Source of the DNA: Rhizophagus clarus
Taxonomy: Eukaryota > Glomeromycota > Glomeromycetes > Glomerales > Glomeraceae
Length of the DNA stretch: 64,000 nucleotides
Assembly: GCA_015698045.1 (NCBI GenBank)
Contig: BLAL01000013.1
Location: 1,240,001 to 1,304,000 of the forward strand
Reading direction: 5' to 3'
A model generated the notes under the pieces. The model had not been told where the DNA came from and made no database searches. It was given only the letters and a program-made list of their open reading frames with translations. Made by a program: the position numbers and the translations under genes. This document shows positions 1 to 12,362 of this stretch, piece by piece (within the stretch, counting starts at the first letter, position 1; each line of letters begins with the position of its first letter).

Positions 1-1042
1 CCCTATTATTTTTATAAAAATTAATATGATAAGCTTCGTGCCTTTAGAAATTTTCTTCGTGTATCAAAAATAAAAGCTTACTAATGAATTGGCTAAAAAT
101 CGGGCGAGTTCCTCAACTTCTGGAAACTAATCAAACACATCAAAATGTTAATTGAAATACAATGTATGATTTTCTGATAATATGAATAAACACAATATAT
201 ACCTCCTCAGTCTTCTCTCTCATATCCATTAAAAACGTCGTCCAAACCGTATCATTATTATTAATTCGCGCATGTTTTGTTAATAATTGATTACCACGCC
301 AATAAAAAGCCATTCCTTGTTTACCGGAAGAAACACTATCAAATGAAACTTTGGAATCAATATCGATTTTAATTAAAAAAAAAAAAAATTTTAATTGATT
401 ACTTACAATGGTTCTTCACAAACTGAAAACAATGAATAGAAGCCCACACCAAATGCTCCTATCTATTAAGTCATCATGAAAAAAAAAAAAAATTTTATTA
501 AGTTTATAAACAAAGATTTAATGTTTATTAACAAATATATATACTTTTTGTTCATCAGGGTTCCCTTCAGCAATTTTCTTTAATCGATCCCAATCCTCGG
601 GTCTAAAACGAAATCCATTATTCTTAAATTTCATTCTAACAATCTTGTCTTTGAATTTTCCATCCTTTTTTGGATTTGCTGTTTCATAAAATATTTGAAC
701 TTTTGTTGATTTCGCATCATCTTCATTAAACAAAAAAAAACAAAATGACTAAGTTACGTTATAAAATCAAAGTTATAGGTTGAAAGAAATTTTAAAATCT
801 TTTTACCAGAATTTTGCATCAATTCCCGAAATACCACAAATTTAGCAGAGTAACTAATATATATATAAGGTTACTTTTTGAGAAATACAAAAATGTACTA
901 CTACACGACAGTAAAAGTTTTTTTTTAAAAATCAAACTTACCGAGCCAAAATCTTATCGATCAAGTGTCTTTGATTAACCTCGACTTGTTGTTCCCCATC
1001 CGCATTCAAAAGGACTTGTTTTCTTAAATAATCCTCATCCAT
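1..1042 (-). CDS. Sacsin-like GHKL (HSP90-type) ATPase, 5' part; runs off the left edge
   Basis: Six exons can be read on the minus strand: 942-1042, 807-853, 545-720, about 407-462, 203-335 and 82-126, all in frame (186 codons), with GT-AG introns. The start ATG is at 1042. The exon at 807-853 followed by 545-720 gives the GHKL Asn-box motif ELMQNSDDAK, and the fourth exon gives IGAFGVGFYSLFSVCEE, the glycine-rich ATP-lid region. A WTTFLMDMRE block follows. The layout resembles the N-terminal ATPase module of sacsin and of the fungal DUF3684-type proteins. Those are large proteins thought to act as chaperone-like ATPases; the substrate here is unknown. Exon lengths 47, 56 and 45 are identical to those of the paralogue at the right edge, so this is an intact gene cut by the window and not a fragment. 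The intron after 82 has donor GTAAGC, where the other copy has GC. Confidence 0.85.
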
Positions 1043-2175
1043 TTTTAGTAAATATAATTGGTAAAAGAATGATGATAATAATAAGAGTTGAGAAAGGAAG
1101 ATATTTATTTACTCCTCTTAAAAAATATAATATTATATATATAAAGGAAAATAAAAAAGTCATTTGTTCCATTTTTTTTTTTCCCGGCATTATTTAATTT
1201 TCTCCATATAGAAATAAGTCATAGTGATTACTAGGTTATGAATATATATGGGCCTAAGCTCCGTTCATGCTATGCAAAATGATGAATTTAATGAGTAGAA
1301 TAAGCATATAATGAGTTTAATGAGTAGAACAATAACATTTACATTTACCTTTAAAATTTCAAATTTCTGCGCCATTCATGTAAATAAATGACAAATATAA
1401 TATTTCCTAATAGAAATTTGATAATCGATTCTGATTTCTTGATTTAAAGTTGTTAAATAAAAAAAACAAAAGGAGGAAGAAAAAAGAAATTTCTCAGATG
1501 ATGAGGGAAACAAATCCTCAATTTGAGAGAGATCTGCCGGGTTAAAATTTTTTTAGCATCAAAACTTTTCATTTAGTAATTGCCAAATGTTATTGTTTAA
1601 CTGATAAAATGAAAAGGCGTTAATTAAACATACTCACCCCCTGATTGTATGTATGAAAATTTTTTTGTCCCCCAATTTTTTCGTCCCTCAATTTTTTGTT
1701 AAACAAAACATTAATGTAGTCGGAGTTTGCGATAATGAAATTAATTTTACAAAAATTGAAAAAGAAAGAATTATAATTACCGTTGCTATTCACCTAATCC
1801 GGATTTTTATACTTAAATCCGAACCAAAATTAGTAGGTTACCCAATTATCTAGATAATTTGGGTAAAATCGGGCTATTATACACATGTTATTATTGGCGA
1901 ACGTTCTTTTTTTGATGAACCGCATCGAAATTTCGATAGATCAAACAAACAGGTATAAAACGAGTATTTATAAAATCGTAATTTTTAGTCATATGCCATC
2001 ATGACAAATGATGCTCATAATAAACCTTTATAGCCGAATTTAAGTTAGAACTTTTCGATTACCTGAAATGTACCTGATTAATAAATAAATGGTTATCGTC
2101 TGCATGTTTTGTACATTATAAAAAATATATATTTGTTGATGGTAAATTTATTTATAGTTTCATGTTTCAAAATTC
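1043..2175. other. Intergenic, AT-rich, with one near-perfect palindrome
   Basis: No convincing gene. A 66-codon open stretch at 1653-1853 has no recognisable content and overlaps an AT-rich palindrome at 1838-1866 (arms TTACCCAA and TTTGGGTAA around TCTAGA). The region contains the shared 5' flank of the sacsin-like gene and the 3' flank of the F-box gene. Confidence 0.5.
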
Positions 2176-3348
2176 TTAACCCGATATGTTAGTCTTAAAA
2201 TTTGGACAAAACTTAATGATGGCGTTATTTAATATATCATTATTATATTTATCTGGAATATCCGCAACAAATTTTTTTAAACTTTTCCCATTATTTTCCA
2301 ATAATTTAATTAATATATCAACTTTTGGACAACCATGATGAAATTCCAAAGTATGTAAATAAGTAAATGTAACATATTGTAACTCATTAAAACCTTTAAA
2401 AGTATTATCGTAATTGGTTGATAAAATGAGTTCCCTTAAATTCGTGAATTTAGAAATAAAAGAGAATGGACCGGAATCATTTCCACTGATCTTTAATCTG
2501 ATCAAAGTATTTGAATGTTTTGTTAAAGAAGGTATTATATCCGTCCAACCAATACTATTATGATTTTGACATAATGATAAATATTTTAAATTGTTTTGTG
2601 AAATGATTAATTTTTTTAATCCATGAGAAATCGATTTTTCAAATATTATATTAATTGATTGAATATTATGACATATTTGAGATAATTGATAAAAAAATTC
2701 GGAATGGATATCCGAATCACTGCTTAATTCTGAAAGATCCGTTAAACACTCTCTTGATCCAGGGAAATTAGTAAATGTTATATTCTTTCTATGATCTATA
2801 ACGCAAGTACGATATGATAATTTTTTTAATGAAGTGATACGATCCATAAACATTTTTAATATTTCTCGTGTCACCAAATCCGCTTTATGATGATTTGAAT
2901 TGATTGACGATTGATTTTGAAAAAATTTCTTGATCATCATGTCAACTTTACCAATTGAAAGAACTTTACAAAATGATATATAATTAAATAAAGGTTGTTT
3001 TGAAGTTGGTGTCGTAATATAAACTCCATTCATACGTGAAAGATCTTTTGTCGATTCATCGTTAGAAAGAGATAATGGTGATAAAATGAAAATTTCATTC
3101 TCCCGTAAAAGATCTTTTGATTCTTTAGGTAGACAAGCTGTTAAAATATTAATCAATTTTGTTGATTCCTTTAAAACATAAAAATTATGTTTTAAACTCC
3201 AAATATTTCTCCATAAAATTTTAATTGAAACTTCACACCAAAGATGATTAACAAATAAACATTTATATAAACTTGTAAATCTATCTTCCTCCAAATATAA
3301 ATATTCGAAAATTTCGTCAAGGCAGTCGGCAGGAAGTTGACAAGGCAT
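2176..3348 (-). CDS. F-box protein (390 aa)
   Basis: Single-exon gene. Residues 1-50 form an F-box: the start MPCQLPADCLDEIFEYL is followed by SLYKCLFVNHLWCEVSIKIL and a Trp-rich end, the usual pattern of Glomeromycotina F-box proteins. F-box domains bind Skp1 and bring substrates to SCF ubiquitin ligases. The remaining 340 residues hold irregular leucine-rich segments (for example LKYLSLCQNHNSIGW, NLRELILSTNYDN) resembling degenerate LRRs, the presumed substrate-binding part. It is shorter than the other F-box genes here (464-563 aa) and diverged from them, with an acidic insertion around residues 95-120. The start is the first ATG of the frame and the F-box begins at once, so it is secure. 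Substrate unknown. Confidence 0.82.
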   Translation of the reverse strand: MPCQLPADCLDEIFEYLYLEEDRFTSLYKCLFVNHLWCEVSIKILWRNIWSLKHNFYVLKESTKLINILTACLPKESKDLLRENEIFILSPLSLSNDESTKDLSRMNGVYITTPTSKQPLFNYISFCKVLSIGKVDMMIKKFFQNQSSINSNHHKADLVTREILKMFMDRITSLKKLSYRTCVIDHRKNITFTNFPGSRECLTDLSELSSDSDIHSEFFYQLSQICHNIQSINIIFEKSISHGLKKLIISQNNLKYLSLCQNHNSIGWTDIIPSLTKHSNTLIRLKISGNDSGPFSFISKFTNLRELILSTNYDNTFKGFNELQYVTFTYLHTLEFHHGCPKVDILIKLLENNGKSLKKFVADIPDKYNNDILNNAIIKFCPNFKTNISG

Positions 3349-6300
3349 TGTATAATTTTGTTATTTTCTATTATATATTTTTTTTCTTTTAATAAAATTT
3401 TTGTTTCTATAAAAAAAAAAAAACTCTAGTTTTTTAATCAGGGTTTAAATAACGATATAAAATTATATTAACCTTTTTAAGGTTAGAAATCACAATAATC
3501 ATATAATAAAATGACACGTTCATTCTAAGGAAAAAAAATGGATTGAAAGTAAGTTATTAACGAAAGGCGTTTAAATTTTGTCTTATTAATAATGATTAAT
3601 TCGAGTGAATCATCATTCCGGAGTAAATTCACGTGATAGTTCGCACTGGACAACAGTTATTTTCATTATTAATCAAAATAGTTAAAAATAAGTATAATCG
3701 TGATATATTGATTAGATTAGAATTAGAATTTGTTTATTTCTTATAGTTCCTTGCACTTACCGGTTTATTTTTTTGTGAGCGAATCAACGTTGAGCAAAAT
3801 ATATTATAGATTTGATCAAATTTAACTACTTACAATCTATAAGCAGATTTAATTCCGTGAATAAAAAAGGTAAAATTCCTGTAAATTGCTGTAGTTTATT
3901 TTTTCTTAAAACCCACCTTATTTTTTATCATATTTTATCTTGTCAAGTCTTACAGAAAAGTATAATTTTTAATGAATGTTTCAAGTGAATCATAATTTTT
4001 AGTTTTAAAAGTATTTGTATTTTCAATATTTCTAGATTTATTACTTTCACTATCAGACGTGTTTTCAGTAAAAAGAGAGTTCATGAAAAGCATGAGGCTA
4101 TTTTTATTAAGTTACCAGAATTATCAATCTTTTACCTGTATTACAATAGTTTCTCATAATTCCAGTAATACATATAAGTTTGTACAAGTTGGTACATTAA
4201 TAAATAAAATAACGTAAATTTTATATAGTCCAAGTTAAATAAAATTCTCTTTCAATGGCTCCATGCGTAGTAGAAATAAGAATCTGCAATGACAACGATC
4301 TTTAACTGTTATCATCCAAAAAATCCTAAACAAGTCAAACGTTGATTCATCAATAAGCGATTTCTCAATAAACTTTACCAATGTTCCAATGTTGGGAGAA
4401 TATGTCATTTTTAGCTCTTTCTGCCATGACCACGACAAGGAAAAAAGGTGTTCGCATATGAATCAAAATTAGCCAATGATCTCTCAACACGTGATTCAAA
4501 ATTGCGAAACCCGTGAACTATACTGTATGTATTCGCTGATTTGGTAAGAGAAATATCAAGAAATATCTTTATAAATGGAACTTACTATTATTAAACTCTT
4601 ATACGAGATGATATTAGTAAATGAAATTATGGATAGATAACGAATTAACGAAAATTTAGACGAAATACGGAGTAGTGGTAAGGAGTTCTTATTTTATGGG
4701 GTAGGGCTCGAGAAATTCCTCTCTTTAGACCCACTACTCAAATATTTTCATTTATTGCTTGGATGGTTCTTTAGTATATCATAACATATTAAAGTTTTGT
4801 TTATAATCGTGATTTCGTCTCCCAAATCATGGGTGTATTCACAAATAATTTATTTCAATATTCTTTAAATGTCTAATTTTTTAGGTTATTGATTTTGAAA
4901 CATTTTACGTATTTTTTTATTCTGCTTTTAAAATTTTTCAACCTCTACAAAATACAAATCTACGCAAAACATATTCCGTAATCTACTAGAAAATAAAAGA
5001 AATTAATAAAATTTTTCTTGCTTTCCTTTTTTTCCCCTTATTTTTCTGCACTTTTTTCTGGACTTTCTCAACTTCCGGATTTTTTGGCCTTCAACAAACA
5101 TTGCAGTTCATAATATTAGAATTGTTTCCAGGATCTAGAAGAGAGAAAGATGGCTATTATATAATCTTTACAGAAAAGAATCAAGTATTGCATACTTATA
5201 ATACTTAAATTCATAAATGTCCCATCTTCCTCAACGATCCATACCGCATCTCGAGATCAAGGTTTAGTTCTTGATTCTTCCAGAGAATTTCCAATAAACC
5301 ACAACACACGTTCCAAGGATGAATTACATTGAAGTGTGTTTCATTGGGACTGCTGTAGGTGATTCTCGAGAATCCTTATTAACTACACGAGATATATTGA
5401 GTCCATGACTCTGCTACTTCCGGTTATATTTTAAGATTGTTGACCGATACGTTATTACTGGCGAGTTTGGTATTATCATGGATGGTAACATTTTCTCCTC
5501 TCTTCTCTCTTCCTTATCCATTCGCGCAAAATCTCCAACTTCCTTGTTGGGAGTTTGTTATAGTATGTATATAATGTAGCAGACAAGTTGCGTTTCAAGA
5601 CGTAATTATTGAATAAGCTTGTTTAGTTCTAAAATTATATAGAATACCCGAACAACATTAAAAGCCCTTCGCTAATTGTTTCATCCATTATATTTCGAAA
5701 CAAAAAAAATGATTAATATGGGAAAAGCCACGTACGAAATGTGGCTTTGCGATAATGATTACTCATGAACCGGAAAATGTTTGTCTCTGCGGGAACGGGT
5801 ATGACGATAGAATTTTCTTGATTTAAACTTGTTTTAAAACGTAAATTATCATAATAGAAATACGCAATTATATTAGCCTCAGCAGTGCCTCAGCAGTCTT
5901 GCGGAAGATCATCTCGTAAGCACTTGGTTCAATTATGGAATGTGATATATTGTAACTAGTTGAAATCAAGCTAAATTACCCTCTGATGCCGATGAATTAA
6001 AGCTTCTAATCATAATTATTATAAGTATCTTTTTTAATATTATAATTTATTGAATACTATGTCAAATTTTGATCAGTAGCAAAGTTATTTATAAAAGTAC
6101 ATTAACGGATATTTTGAGGAAATATTAATGTTTAAATGATTTACGTTTTAATTGAAAAATTTTAATTATCTTTATTGTTATAATATTTTGATACGTGTCA
6201 CGATTTAGTCGACTCTCGATTAATAATTGCAATAAAATATTTATCGTCTAAAATAAGGAGAATTATTCTCTACATTTTTGTGCGACGTGAATCAAAACTT

Positions 6301-8272
6301 AAGGACTTTGTCTAATCAATAATCACTTATCAGTCAATTGAAAATTAAGTAAACCGTAAAAGTTTCATTTTGTCGGAAAGAAAACCTTCTAAAATTAGTC
6401 AGATAAATTCCGGAAATTCCGATAGAACACAAAATATGCAAGGATTTTCAGGTAGCCTAATTTTTACAAATGACTTATGCAAGGGATTATGGTAAATTGT
6501 TAAATCAAATATAGCAACCTACTATTGTAATTTTTCTTTGTTATATGAAATTTAAAATTTTTTTTTTTTTTTACTTGAAAATTTAAACTAAAACAATAAA
6601 TTAATAATATTTGTCATATGAATGATATTTTAAACGTAAATGTAACAAACAATCCTTACGCATATGACGCATGATCGATGTTCGATAAAGGGATAAACCA
6701 TAACCGTTTTTGTATACATTTTTCGTAACGAGAGGGAAAAAAAAAATAAATGTATATTTGACGCAGCAAAAAATATCAAACCTCTGCAGCTCTTCAGGTG
6801 AAAAAATTAAAGTACGGTATGATGATGCAGCTAAATGGTAAGGAAATAAAGTAATTGGAACACAAAATGTAATTAAATGTATTACTATGCATCAAGTAAC
6901 AAATTATCTTTATTTTTATAGAAAAACAAACAAAAATAAAAATTACAATAAAAACTGAATTTTCTTTCCTTTTTTTTTTTCTTAAGAATAATAAAAATTT
7001 TCTTTTTTCTTTAAAAAGTAAAGTTTTTTTTTTTTTTGATTTTTATATTGTCCGTTTTTTATAATTGTTTTAATTGTTGATATTAAATATTTATTTATTG
7101 TTTTTTGTTTTATCCAGTAAGAAATAGTTGTTTATTAATTTAATTAACGTTTACCGGTTGATTAACTTGTATTATAATATATATAAAGGAAAGAGTAGAC
7201 GTTTATTTTTATTAAACTTGTTTATTTGTCGCACACATATATAATTCCATTAATTGGTCACAATACATGTTCTTCAGTTTTTTTTTTTTTTTTTTTTTTT
7301 TGCAAATTACCTTATTTCTTAACGAAACCTCCCATTTTTTCGTAAATCTTTCTTTTTTATAATTTTTTTCTTTTTCTTTTTCTTTGTTTAATGAAAAAAG
7401 ACTTACATCTTATTTTATTATTTTCCCTTTTCGAGAAATACCTTCACTTATAAAAAAAAAGTTGAAAAATCACGACGTCATAATATCATAATAATTGTAT
7501 AATTTTTACGTTTAATTAAAAGAAGTGAATATATAAACTTTTCGGAAACAAAGAAACACTTGTGTTTCGTTAAAATTTCTATATACGATTTATATTTTCT
7601 TCATTTGCATTCTCTTCCCTTGTAATATTTTTCCCTTTTCTTACCCAAGAACTTTTTCATAACCAAAAAAAAGGACATTTTTGGAAAAAAAAAAAAAAAT
7701 ATTTACATCAAAAAAAAAAAAAAATTTTTTTTTTGCGAACCAATCAATCAATCATATCATCATAATCAAATACAATTTTTCATCGTTCCCACTGGAACTT
7801 CATCCCATAAATAGATAATTCTTTTATAAAATGTTTCATTTATAATCAAAAACAATTACATAATTTTTCATCCGTTCCTTTAAATTTTTTATCATAAAAT
7901 CCTCTATTCCTCATTTATTCATTTGAAACTACAAATTATATAGATTATATAGTACTTTTACTATATTTAGTTTACTTCAATCATATGATTAGGTAGAAAA
8001 AAAAAAATATTTTTTTTTTTTTCTCGGCTAACCAAAAAATATTTTAATGATCGGATAATCTTTTATTATTTAATATCCGGTTTTTTTTTTTATTCTATAT
8101 ATAAACGAATTCAAAATCAAAAATTATTTATTTATTTATTTTTTTTTTTCGTATTTATTTATTTATTTGATTATCTTTTTTTTCAAAATTCATTATCATC
8201 TCAAATTCAATCTTTTTCAAAATTTCGTTAAACAAAGTGATCCTAATTAAAGAAAGTGTCGTAGTAACGATA
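3349..8272. other. Long intergenic region, no supported gene
   Basis: About 4.9 kb of AT-rich sequence. A 67-codon minus-strand open stretch at 4235-4438 lacks any family signature and I do not call it. A short perfect inverted repeat (AAAGCCAC / GTGGCTTT) lies near 5713-5737. From about 6880 to 8272 the sequence is dominated by homopolymer A/T runs and forms the 5' flank of the uridine phosphorylase gene. I see no tRNA or rRNA. Confidence 0.5.
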
Positions 8273-9749
8273 ATGAAAGATCAGTTGAGATATGCGGAAT
8301 TTCCAAAAGTCGATGATGGGAGAACATACCACGTCGGAGTCAAACGTGGTGAAGGTAATGTGATAACTTCTGCTGTCGATTTTAAAAAAGTTTTTTAGTT
8401 TAAAATTTTTTTTTTTAATTAAAAAAATAATTTAGTTGCGAATCGAATTATAACGGTTGAAAATCCTACAAGAGCATTGGTAATTGAGAGGCTTTTAGAT
8501 CGTAATCCAAAACCATTTATTCTTGATTCAGGAAGAGGTTTTTTAACAATAACAGGACGTTATAAGACCATACCTATTAGTATAGTTTCAATATTTTACG
8601 TAAGTCAAGTAATCGAATACTTTTTGTCTTTAATTCTCGCAAGGGCTTGAATGTCAATTTTATTTTATTTATAGGGATTTTCTATGATGGATTTTTTTAT
8701 AAGAGAAGTTAGACAAGTCGTTGATGGACCATTAGTTATAATTCGATTGGGATCTTGCAGTTCAATATCTCATCCAAATGTTGGTGATGTAATAATACCA
8801 AGCGGTTCATTTTCAGTAACGAAAAATTATGATTATTTTATTCATGGGATTGATACAAAAGATGCCTTCCCTATCGTGGATTCTCCTTATAATGTATCAA
8901 AAGTAACTTATTGTGATCGAGAAATGGGTGAGATGGTAAGATTTTATTTATATATGTATGTTTTTTTAAAGATTTTCTAATTTAATCATCATCAAATATA
9001 TTTTCACATTTTAGCTACAAAAAGAATTCGGTAAAGTCTTGACGACAACACCGATATTTTCTGGATTAACTGCTTGTACAGATAGTTTTTATTCATCACA
9101 AGGTCGTCTTGATGATAACTTTCTTGATGAAAATCATGATGTGATCAGCTCTATTTTTCAAAAATATCCAAATGCTCTAACGATGGATATGGAAACATTC
9201 ATTTTATATCATTTATCAAATATTAGTATAACAACTCTTATGCCTCCTAGATCACAACAATCACAAAAATCCGATCAATCAGATGTAGAATTATACGGAA
9301 GGAAATCTTTACATCAACCAAGAGGTTCTATGGATATTTCAACAAGACAAAGGTGTTCAATGGACGTATCAAGAAGGAAGAATAATACTTTTTCTGTATC
9401 AACAAATAATACAAATACTCATCGTCCTCATAGGCATCATTTAAATAATAGTTCAAGAGATTTAACTTCACATAATCAATCACATCATCAATATAATGCA
9501 ATTAATAGTATAAGATCAACTGCTGCCCTTGTCGTGTTTTGTGATAGGAAGACCAATGAATTCATTACTGATGATATGATGAATTTATTGGATCCGTTGT
9601 GTGGTGAAGCTTGCTTAAATGCCTTGATAAAGATTGAAATTAAAGAATCTCACGAAGAGGAAGGGAGTGTTTGGAGTAATAATTTATTGGATAAATCAAA
9701 AAAAGGGAACAAAATTGTTAAAATGATTAAAAGAAAGTTCTCGGTATAA
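8273..9749 (+). CDS. Uridine phosphorylase family protein (4 exons, about 413 aa)
   Basis: Exons 8273-8354, 8436-8599, 8675-8935 and 9015-9749 join in frame with GT-AG introns of 75-81 nt. The product matches the nucleoside phosphorylase (PNP/UDP) fold: the N-terminal region contains VGVKRGEG. Exon 3 has RLGSCSSISHPNVGDVIIPS, matching the phosphate-site G-S/T-C-G-x-L-x-P-x-x-x-G-D region. Exon 4 has TMDMETFILY, which fits the ribose-binding Met-Glu motif of the active site. The family converts uridine and phosphate to uracil and ribose-1-phosphate in pyrimidine salvage in the cytosol. A low-complexity His/Asn/Ser-rich insertion of about 90 residues (roughly residues 245-335) separates the M-E motif from the last core strand (STAALVVFCDRKTNEF), and a basic tail ends the protein. 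The second Gly of the usual G-x-C-G-G motif is Ser (SCSS), so activity is likely but not certain. Confidence 0.9.
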
Positions 9750-10317
9750 ACGGTACTTTCTTAAATAAGAATAAAAAATAAAAAATAATATTAATAATAA
9801 AAAAACAAAAAAAATTGTGAACATTTGGGAACAAAAATAACAATAATAAATCTTTAAAAAAGTATATAATTACATTTGTATTTATTTATTTATTTTTTAG
9901 TGAATCACTTCATATTTATTTTATTTTATTTATTTTATGTTTATTCTTATATATTTTTTTTTTTTCTTTGTAATTTATTTTAATCTAATCAATAATGATA
10001 ATTGACTTATCATATAAATACTTGCATATAATATTTCAAATTTTTTAAATTTAAAGAATCATTAGCTTTTCAATTCAATTAAATAAATATTACAGAATCA
10101 TGTGTTTTATAACCGTAGAAGTTTGCGGCAACGTTTAATTGACGAAAATTTTGATTTTGATCGTCACTCATGTGATTCGACTTTTATTCTTTACGATAGC
10201 GACCTTCTGACAATTTAAATAAAATATTTTTATTATAAACAATTAACAATTATAATATATATACATATATAGATTTACAGGGATATTCTGCTCTATTTTT
10301 TACAAATATTTAAATAT
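9750..10317. other. Intergenic between convergent genes
   Basis: Shared 3' flank of the uridine phosphorylase gene (plus) and the Sel1-repeat gene (minus). AT-rich with A-runs and TTTATT repeats; nothing else seen. Confidence 0.5.
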
Positions 10318-11464
10318 TTACGAAAATTTAAATGTTGAATTAGATTTCTTTATAAAAAGAAAAAGACTATTATTATTTAAAACATTCTTGGCATTTAATG
10401 ATCCATTATCTGAAGCCTTTTTATACCAATAACCAGCCTTTTCAATATTTCTTTTACATCCAATTCCACATTGATAACAGAATCCTAAATTATATTGTCC
10501 ATCAGGATTCCCTCCTTCAGCCGATTTCATATACCATTCAAATGCTTTATCGGAGTCTTTATTTACAAAATCATAAAATTTACCCAATTCATTTTCTGCA
10601 ATATGATTTCCTTGAATGGCTGATTTTAAATACCATTCAAGTGCTTTATTATAATTTTTTTCAACTCCTTCGCCATAAAAATAACATTTACCCAATTTGA
10701 TTTGTGCATTACTATCTCCTTTTTCAGCAGGTTCTAAATGTAATTCAAATATTGATTTCTTCTCACATTTTTTTGGTTCGTTATATTGATGATTATTTTG
10801 ATGAGGGATAACACCTTTTTGATAATTTCCTAAGTCATCTCTAACATTTCGTACATTTTTATTGTGTTCATTAGTGGACTTTAAATACCATTTAAATGCT
10901 TTACCATAATCTTTAACAACTCCTTTACCATAGTAATAACAATTTCCTAACTCATTTTGTGCATCACGATTTCTTCCTTCTGCAGATTTTAAATACCATT
11001 CAAATGCTTTCTTCTCATCTTTATTTGTTCCAATACCACGTCGATAACAAGTTCCTAGACTATTTTGAGCGTTATGATTTCCTCCTTCTACAGATTTCAA
11101 ATACCATTTAAAAGCTTCCTTTTCATCTTTATTTATTCCAATCCCATCCCTATAGCAATAACCTAAATGATATTGTGCGATCGAATTTCCGCTCATGGAA
11201 GATCTCAAATATAAATTAAATACCTTATGAGAATCTCTTTTCGTTCCAATACCAAATAAATAACAATAAGCCAAATTCAATTGAGCCATAACATTCCCTT
11301 TTTCTGATAAATTTTTATAATATTCAAATAATTTTTCTAATTCTTTTTCATCTTTTAATCCAAATTTAATACATAATAATAAAAAATGAATTTCATCAAG
11401 ATTATATTCCATATTTATCTTGATACGATTTTCAACATTTTTTATATTATGAATTATTTCTTCA

Positions 11465-11551
<87 letters not shown>

Positions 11552-12168
11552 GTTGAATTTAAAGATAATTTAATAAAATAATCTTTATAATAAAATAATA
11601 ATAATAAATATTTTCCAATAATAATATTTTCTAATTGAAGAAAATAATTCTCATAATTTCGATTTAAATCAAAATTCATTTCACTTAATTTATAACCGTT
11701 TTTAATGGCAAGGTTATAATAATAGAATGCTTTATCAATATCACAATAATTAACGTCATCGTCGGTATCATCATCATTACTACTATTACTACTACTACTA
11801 CTATTACTACTACTGCTACTATTACTATTACTATTATTATTATTATTATTACTATTGTTATTACAACTATTATTATTACTATTATTATTATGTTTATGAC
11901 CTTGACCTAAACCATAATTATAAAAGAAACCTATTATACTTGAAAAATATAAATCACTTTTTTCATGATTTTTCATCATGAGAAAAATATTGTTTAAGTA
12001 TAAATCATTGTTTTTAATCGTTTCTTTTATCCATTTTATTAAACCTTTTATAAAATCTTGATTAAAATTTTTTAAATTTTTTATGTTGATTATTTTAATG
12101 TAAAAATTTTTTAAAAAATCTTTTAAAAATTCTTGATCATTATTTGTGATATCGATCATATTCGCCAT
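10318..12168 (-). CDS. Sel1-repeat (SLR) protein with Asn/Ser-rich and poly-Asn tracts (616 aa)
   Basis: Single-exon gene. From about residue 290 there are six or seven tandem Sel1-like repeats of about 36 residues with the hallmarks A-Q-x-x-L-G-x-C-Y-x-x-G-x-G and A-x-x-W-Y-x-K-S-A, for example AQYHLGYCYRDGIG and AFKWYLKSVEGGN. Sel1 repeats form alpha-solenoids that hold protein complexes together. In these fungi they often accompany TKL kinases, but no kinase domain is present here. The N-terminal 100 residues are Leu/Ile/Asn-rich and unrecognised. Residues about 95-140 are Asn/Ser-rich ending in an Asp run, and a second tract of more than 25 Asn in a row is coded by an (ATT)n tract on the plus strand at about 11470-11548. 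One repeat near residues 440-475 is interrupted by a divergent stretch. Function is unknown beyond scaffolding. Confidence 0.9.
11470..11548. repeat. (ATT)n microsatellite coding for poly-Asn
   Basis: Nearly pure ATT repeat, read as AAT (Asn) on the minus strand inside the Sel1-repeat gene. A second impure copy at about 11800-11890 codes for mixed Asn/Ser. Confidence 0.95.
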
Positions 12169-12231
12169 AATTTTTAAGATTTTGATTTATTTATTTTTTT
12201 TTTTTTATGGAAAATTACAACAAACGTTTAT

Positions 12232-12362
12232 TCAAGCGAAGATATGATCAGGTGAAGATATAATCAAGTGAATGTGTAATCAAGTGAAGATATAATCAAG
12301 AGAAAATATGATTAGGCGAAGGTGTAATTAGATGAAGGTATAATCATGCGAAGATATAATTC
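12232..12362. repeat. Tandem repeat of about 16 bp upstream of the Sel1 gene
   Basis: About eight imperfect copies of a 16-17 bp unit with core GAAGATATAATCA, lying 60-190 bp upstream of the Sel1-gene ATG (12168, minus strand). Position suggests a variable promoter minisatellite; regulatory effect is inference. Confidence 0.8.

Noticed and set aside
4235..4438. A 67-codon minus-strand open stretch
   Set aside because: Short, no conserved features, no neighbouring exons found.
5880..5950. A possible tRNA
   Set aside because: Some B-box-like bases but no cloverleaf can be folded.
10398..10700. A plus-strand open stretch opposite the Sel1 gene
   Set aside because: Antisense shadow of the repeat-coding frame.
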